Source: Thermoflavifilum sp.
GTDB taxonomy: Bacteria; Bacteroidota; Bacteroidia; Chitinophagales; Chitinophagaceae
Direction of reading: 5' to 3'
NCBI GenBank assembly: GCA_023511875.1
Contig: JAIMAQ010000010.1
Span: 32,758 to 96,757, forward strand
DNA length: 64,000 bases
Positions 62,203-64,000 of this stretch are shown here, one piece after another. Each line of letters begins with the position of its first letter. Position 1 is the first letter of the stretch. Both the position numbers and the translations under genes were made by a program. Below the pieces are notes generated by a model, which saw only the letters and a list, made by a program, of their open reading frames with translations, was not told the DNA's origin and did no database searches.

Positions 62203-63348
62203 TTAATGGGCTTTGAGGATATGCCGACTAATGATGAGGCGTTGGATCTCTGAGGTGCCTTCATAGATCTGGGTGATCTTGGCATCGCGCATCATGCGCT
62301 CCACATGATATTCTTTCACATACCCATATCCCCCGTGTATTTGCACCGCTTCAGTAGTTACCCACATGGCCACGTCCGAAGCAAAGAGCTTGGCCATAGA
62401 GCTGTAGTACCCATATGGGCGGCCTTGATCTTTTTCCCAAGCGGCTTTCCACACCATCAAACGGGCAGCTTCGATTTGGGTAGCCATATCGGCCAGTTTA
62501 AACTGGATAGCTTGATGTTGGCAAATAGGTACGCCAAAAGCTTTTCTTTCCGTAGCGTAATGCAAGGCGCGTTCGTAAGCACCAGCGGCAATCCCCAAGG
62601 CTTGAGCGGCAATGCCAATACGCCCACCCTCCAATGTTTGCATGGCATACTTAAATCCAAAGCCGTCTTCGCCAATCCGGTTTTCCTTGGGCACTTTCAC
62701 GTCTTGAAAAGTCACCGAGCGGGTATCACTCCCCCGAATGCCCAACTTATTTTCCTTGGCGCCAAGTATTACTCCAGGCCAATCACTTTTTACGATGAAG
62801 GCATTAATGCCGTGACTGCCGCGATCGGGATGCGTTTGGGCCATTACCAGAAATACCTGAGCGAGTCCGGCATTGGTAATCCAATTTTTCACGCCATTGA
62901 GCACATAATAATCGCCACGATCCTCTGCAATCGTATGCTGCGCTGAAGCATCGGAACCCGCTTCGGGCTCACTCAGCAAAAAAGCCCCCAACCATTCCCC
63001 TCGAGCGAGTTTGGTGAGATAAGTTTGTTTCTGAGCTTCCGTGCCATGTTCTTGCAAACCCCAGCACACCAAAGAATTGTTTACGCTCATGCATACAGCA
63101 GCCGAAGCATCTACCTTGGAGATTTCTTCTATCGCCAATACATACGCCAAAGTATCGAGCCCGGCTCCTCCATATTGTGGGTCTACCATCATGCCCATAA
63201 AACCTAAGGCCGCCATCTTTTGGATAAGTTCTTTTGGAAAATGTTGCTGCTCATCTCTTTCGATAACCCCTGAAAGCAGCTCCTGTTGAGCAAAATCACG
63301 GGCTGCACGTCGAATCATCTCATGTTCTTCTGATAAAACAAAATCCAT
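62203..63348 (-). CDS. Acyl-CoA dehydrogenase (short-chain type)
   Basis: FAD enzyme of 381 aa introducing an alpha-beta double bond into acyl-CoA. The N-terminus is DFVLSEEHEMIRRAARDFA. FAD/substrate motifs are LSEPEAGSDAS, KNWITNAGLAQV, RMGAQ-like GGRIGIAAQALGIAAGAYERAL and the catalytic Glu in YEGTSEIQRLIISR. Substrate size cannot be fixed. Given the carboxylase beta subunit and E2 nearby it could serve branched-chain or fatty acid oxidation. Divergent from the gene at 63576. Confidence 0.94.
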   Translation of the reverse strand: MDFVLSEEHEMIRRAARDFAQQELLSGVIERDEQQHFPKELIQKMAALGFMGMMVDPQYGGAGLDTLAYVLAIEEISKVDASAAVCMSVNNSLVCWGLQEHGTEAQKQTYLTKLARGEWLGAFLLSEPEAGSDASAQHTIAEDRGDYYVLNGVKNWITNAGLAQVFLVMAQTHPDRGSHGINAFIVKSDWPGVILGAKENKLGIRGSDTRSVTFQDVKVPKENRIGEDGFGFKYAMQTLEGGRIGIAAQALGIAAGAYERALHYATERKAFGVPICQHQAIQFKLADMATQIEAARLMVWKAAWEKDQGRPYGYYSSMAKLFASDVAMWVTTEAVQIHGGYGYVKEYHVERMMRDAKITQIYEGTSEIQRLIISRHILKAH

Positions 63349-63552
63349 CGCACAATTTTTTTAGGCAAACTTAATGAGAAAACAATCCCGAAGATAAGAA
63401 CTGTTGAAAATTAGAAACCATTTATAGGTAATAGTTTGCACACAGATAAATGTTTAATAAAGCCACATATTCATTGCATAAACTTTGATGAAAAGCTATA
63501 AACATATTTCTATAAACACTTATCGGTAGATTCATCTTGGCTAAAGATCAGT

Positions 63553-63560
63553 TATATTTG
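63553..63560 (+). promoter_or_regulatory. -7 box (TATATTTG) for the arginine-deiminase-family gene
   Basis: An exact TAnnTTTG match 15 nt before the start at 63576. No exact TTTG at the -33 spacing; the best candidate is TTGG near 63538. Confidence 0.5.
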
Positions 63561-63575
63561 CGTAAAGAGCATTTT

Positions 63576-64000
63576 ATGCGAAATAAAAAAGTATTTGTTC
63601 ATTCTGAAGTAAGCACGTTAAAACGATTATTGATTCACAGTCCGGATAGCGGGTTGGGCAAGGTAGTGCCTTCTAAAGCACAGGACTGGCTGTTTGAAGA
63701 TATTGTACATCTCGATCACATGCGCAGGCATGAATACGATTATTTTGTGAAATTGTTATTGTATTTTCTCGATACCAAAAAAATAAAAGGTCGTATCAAA
63801 GAAATCGATGATCCCGCTCACCAGCGGAATTTTTACAAGCCCTCCCATCCTGAATTTCATCGTTCCGATAAGGTGGTTGAATTTGAAGCTTTGCTTATGG
63901 ATTTGCTGGAAGATGAGGAAGTGAAAAATCCCCTTATTGCTTCGGTGTGTGCAATTGAAGGATGTACATATCATACCGAACAAAAATTGCTAAGGCTCAG
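63576..64000 (+). CDS. Arginine deiminase/amidinotransferase-family protein, cut by window edge
   Basis: Open frame from the ATG at 63576 with no stop before base 64000, so at least 141 codons. It begins MRNKKVFVHSEVSTLKRLLIHSPDSGLG, followed by VVPSKAQDWLFEDIVHLDHMRRHEYDYF. This matches the N-terminal part of Bacteroidota arginine-deiminase-like proteins (guanidino-group-modifying fold; the first catalytic Asp would be in the FEDIVHLD region). The catalytic Cys lies beyond the window. A good -7 box precedes it. Confidence 0.8.
   Translation, partial: MRNKKVFVHSEVSTLKRLLIHSPDSGLGKVVPSKAQDWLFEDIVHLDHMRRHEYDYFVKLLLYFLDTKKIKGRIKEIDDPAHQRNFYKPSHPEFHRSDKVVEFEALLMDLLEDEEVKNPLIASVCAIEGCTYHTEQKLLRL

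Noticed and set aside
62305..62946. 213-codon plus-strand ORF
   Set aside because: Antisense to the acyl-CoA dehydrogenase, whose motifs are complete.

Overview
The window reads as a chromosomal segment of a Bacteroidota bacterium, most likely of the class Chitinophagia (Chitinophagaceae-like). The evidence is the gene content and the promoters. The genes include a NagB/PIG-L fusion, DUF1343/NamZ, DUF1080 with a Gfo/Idh/MocA partner, secreted GH29, GH32 and GH78 enzymes, a Porin_10-type outer-membrane protein, a bifunctional aspartokinase-homoserine dehydrogenase and an HMA-AraC regulator. Many intergenic regions carry TAnnTTTG boxes, twice paired with an upstream TTTG at 19 or 21 nt, which is the Bacteroidota sigma-ABfr pattern. 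Start codons lack an obvious Shine-Dalgarno sequence. No phage, plasmid, insertion sequence, rRNA or CRISPR array was seen.

Layout. 0-4.7 kb: an OprB-like porin, a two-gene 3-keto-sugar cassette, two Val tRNAs and a repeat-rich gap. 4.7-18.5 kb: penicillin-acylase-like hydrolase, phosphohexomutase, a WecA/MraY-like transferase, lactonase-fold protein, UbiA-like membrane protein, M42 peptidase, biotin synthase, M19 dipeptidase and the NagB/PIG-L fusion. 18.6-23.6 kb: a thrA-thrB-thrC operon preceded by what looks like a complete translation-coupled attenuator. 23.6-30.6 kb: phosphoglycerate mutase, a fucose-catabolism-like trio (SDR, GH29, FAH), a thioesterase, FKBP, NamZ and Fmt. 30.7-36.5 kb: a decayed ABC transporter, a LysM protein and a heterodimeric ABC exporter. 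36.6-48 kb: M1 peptidase, a fructan block on the minus strand (porin, AraC/HMA, GH32, ROK kinase), purine nucleoside phosphorylase, an HMA protein and GH78. 48-50 kb: an RNA-rich stretch with a candidate small RNA, a dispersed repeat, tRNA-Ser, a cytochrome c lipoprotein and the initiator tRNA. 50-64 kb: Era, Der, acyltransferase E2, peroxiredoxin, RNase HI, methylcrotonyl-CoA carboxylase-like beta subunit, tRNA-Leu, TsaD, S41 protease, MarR, PLP-binding protein, acyl-CoA dehydrogenase and the start of an arginine-deiminase-family gene cut by the window edge.

Together the genes describe a heterotroph that degrades plant or microbial glycans (fucosides, rhamnosides, fructans, 3-keto-glycosides, muropeptides) in the periplasm or outside the cell and feeds the sugars to central metabolism. 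Core housekeeping genes are interspersed. Signals of branched-chain amino-acid catabolism (E2, carboxylase beta subunit, acyl-CoA dehydrogenase) lie on the minus strand of the last 11 kb.

The most interesting observation is the thr leader. A 27-codon ORF has a core of Ile, Thr and Met codons, and its last codons are complementary to the 5' arm of a 13-bp hairpin just ahead of thrA. Second is a promoter- and terminator-bracketed candidate small RNA near tRNA-Ser. Function calls rest on reading motifs in the translated sequence; no database search was possible.
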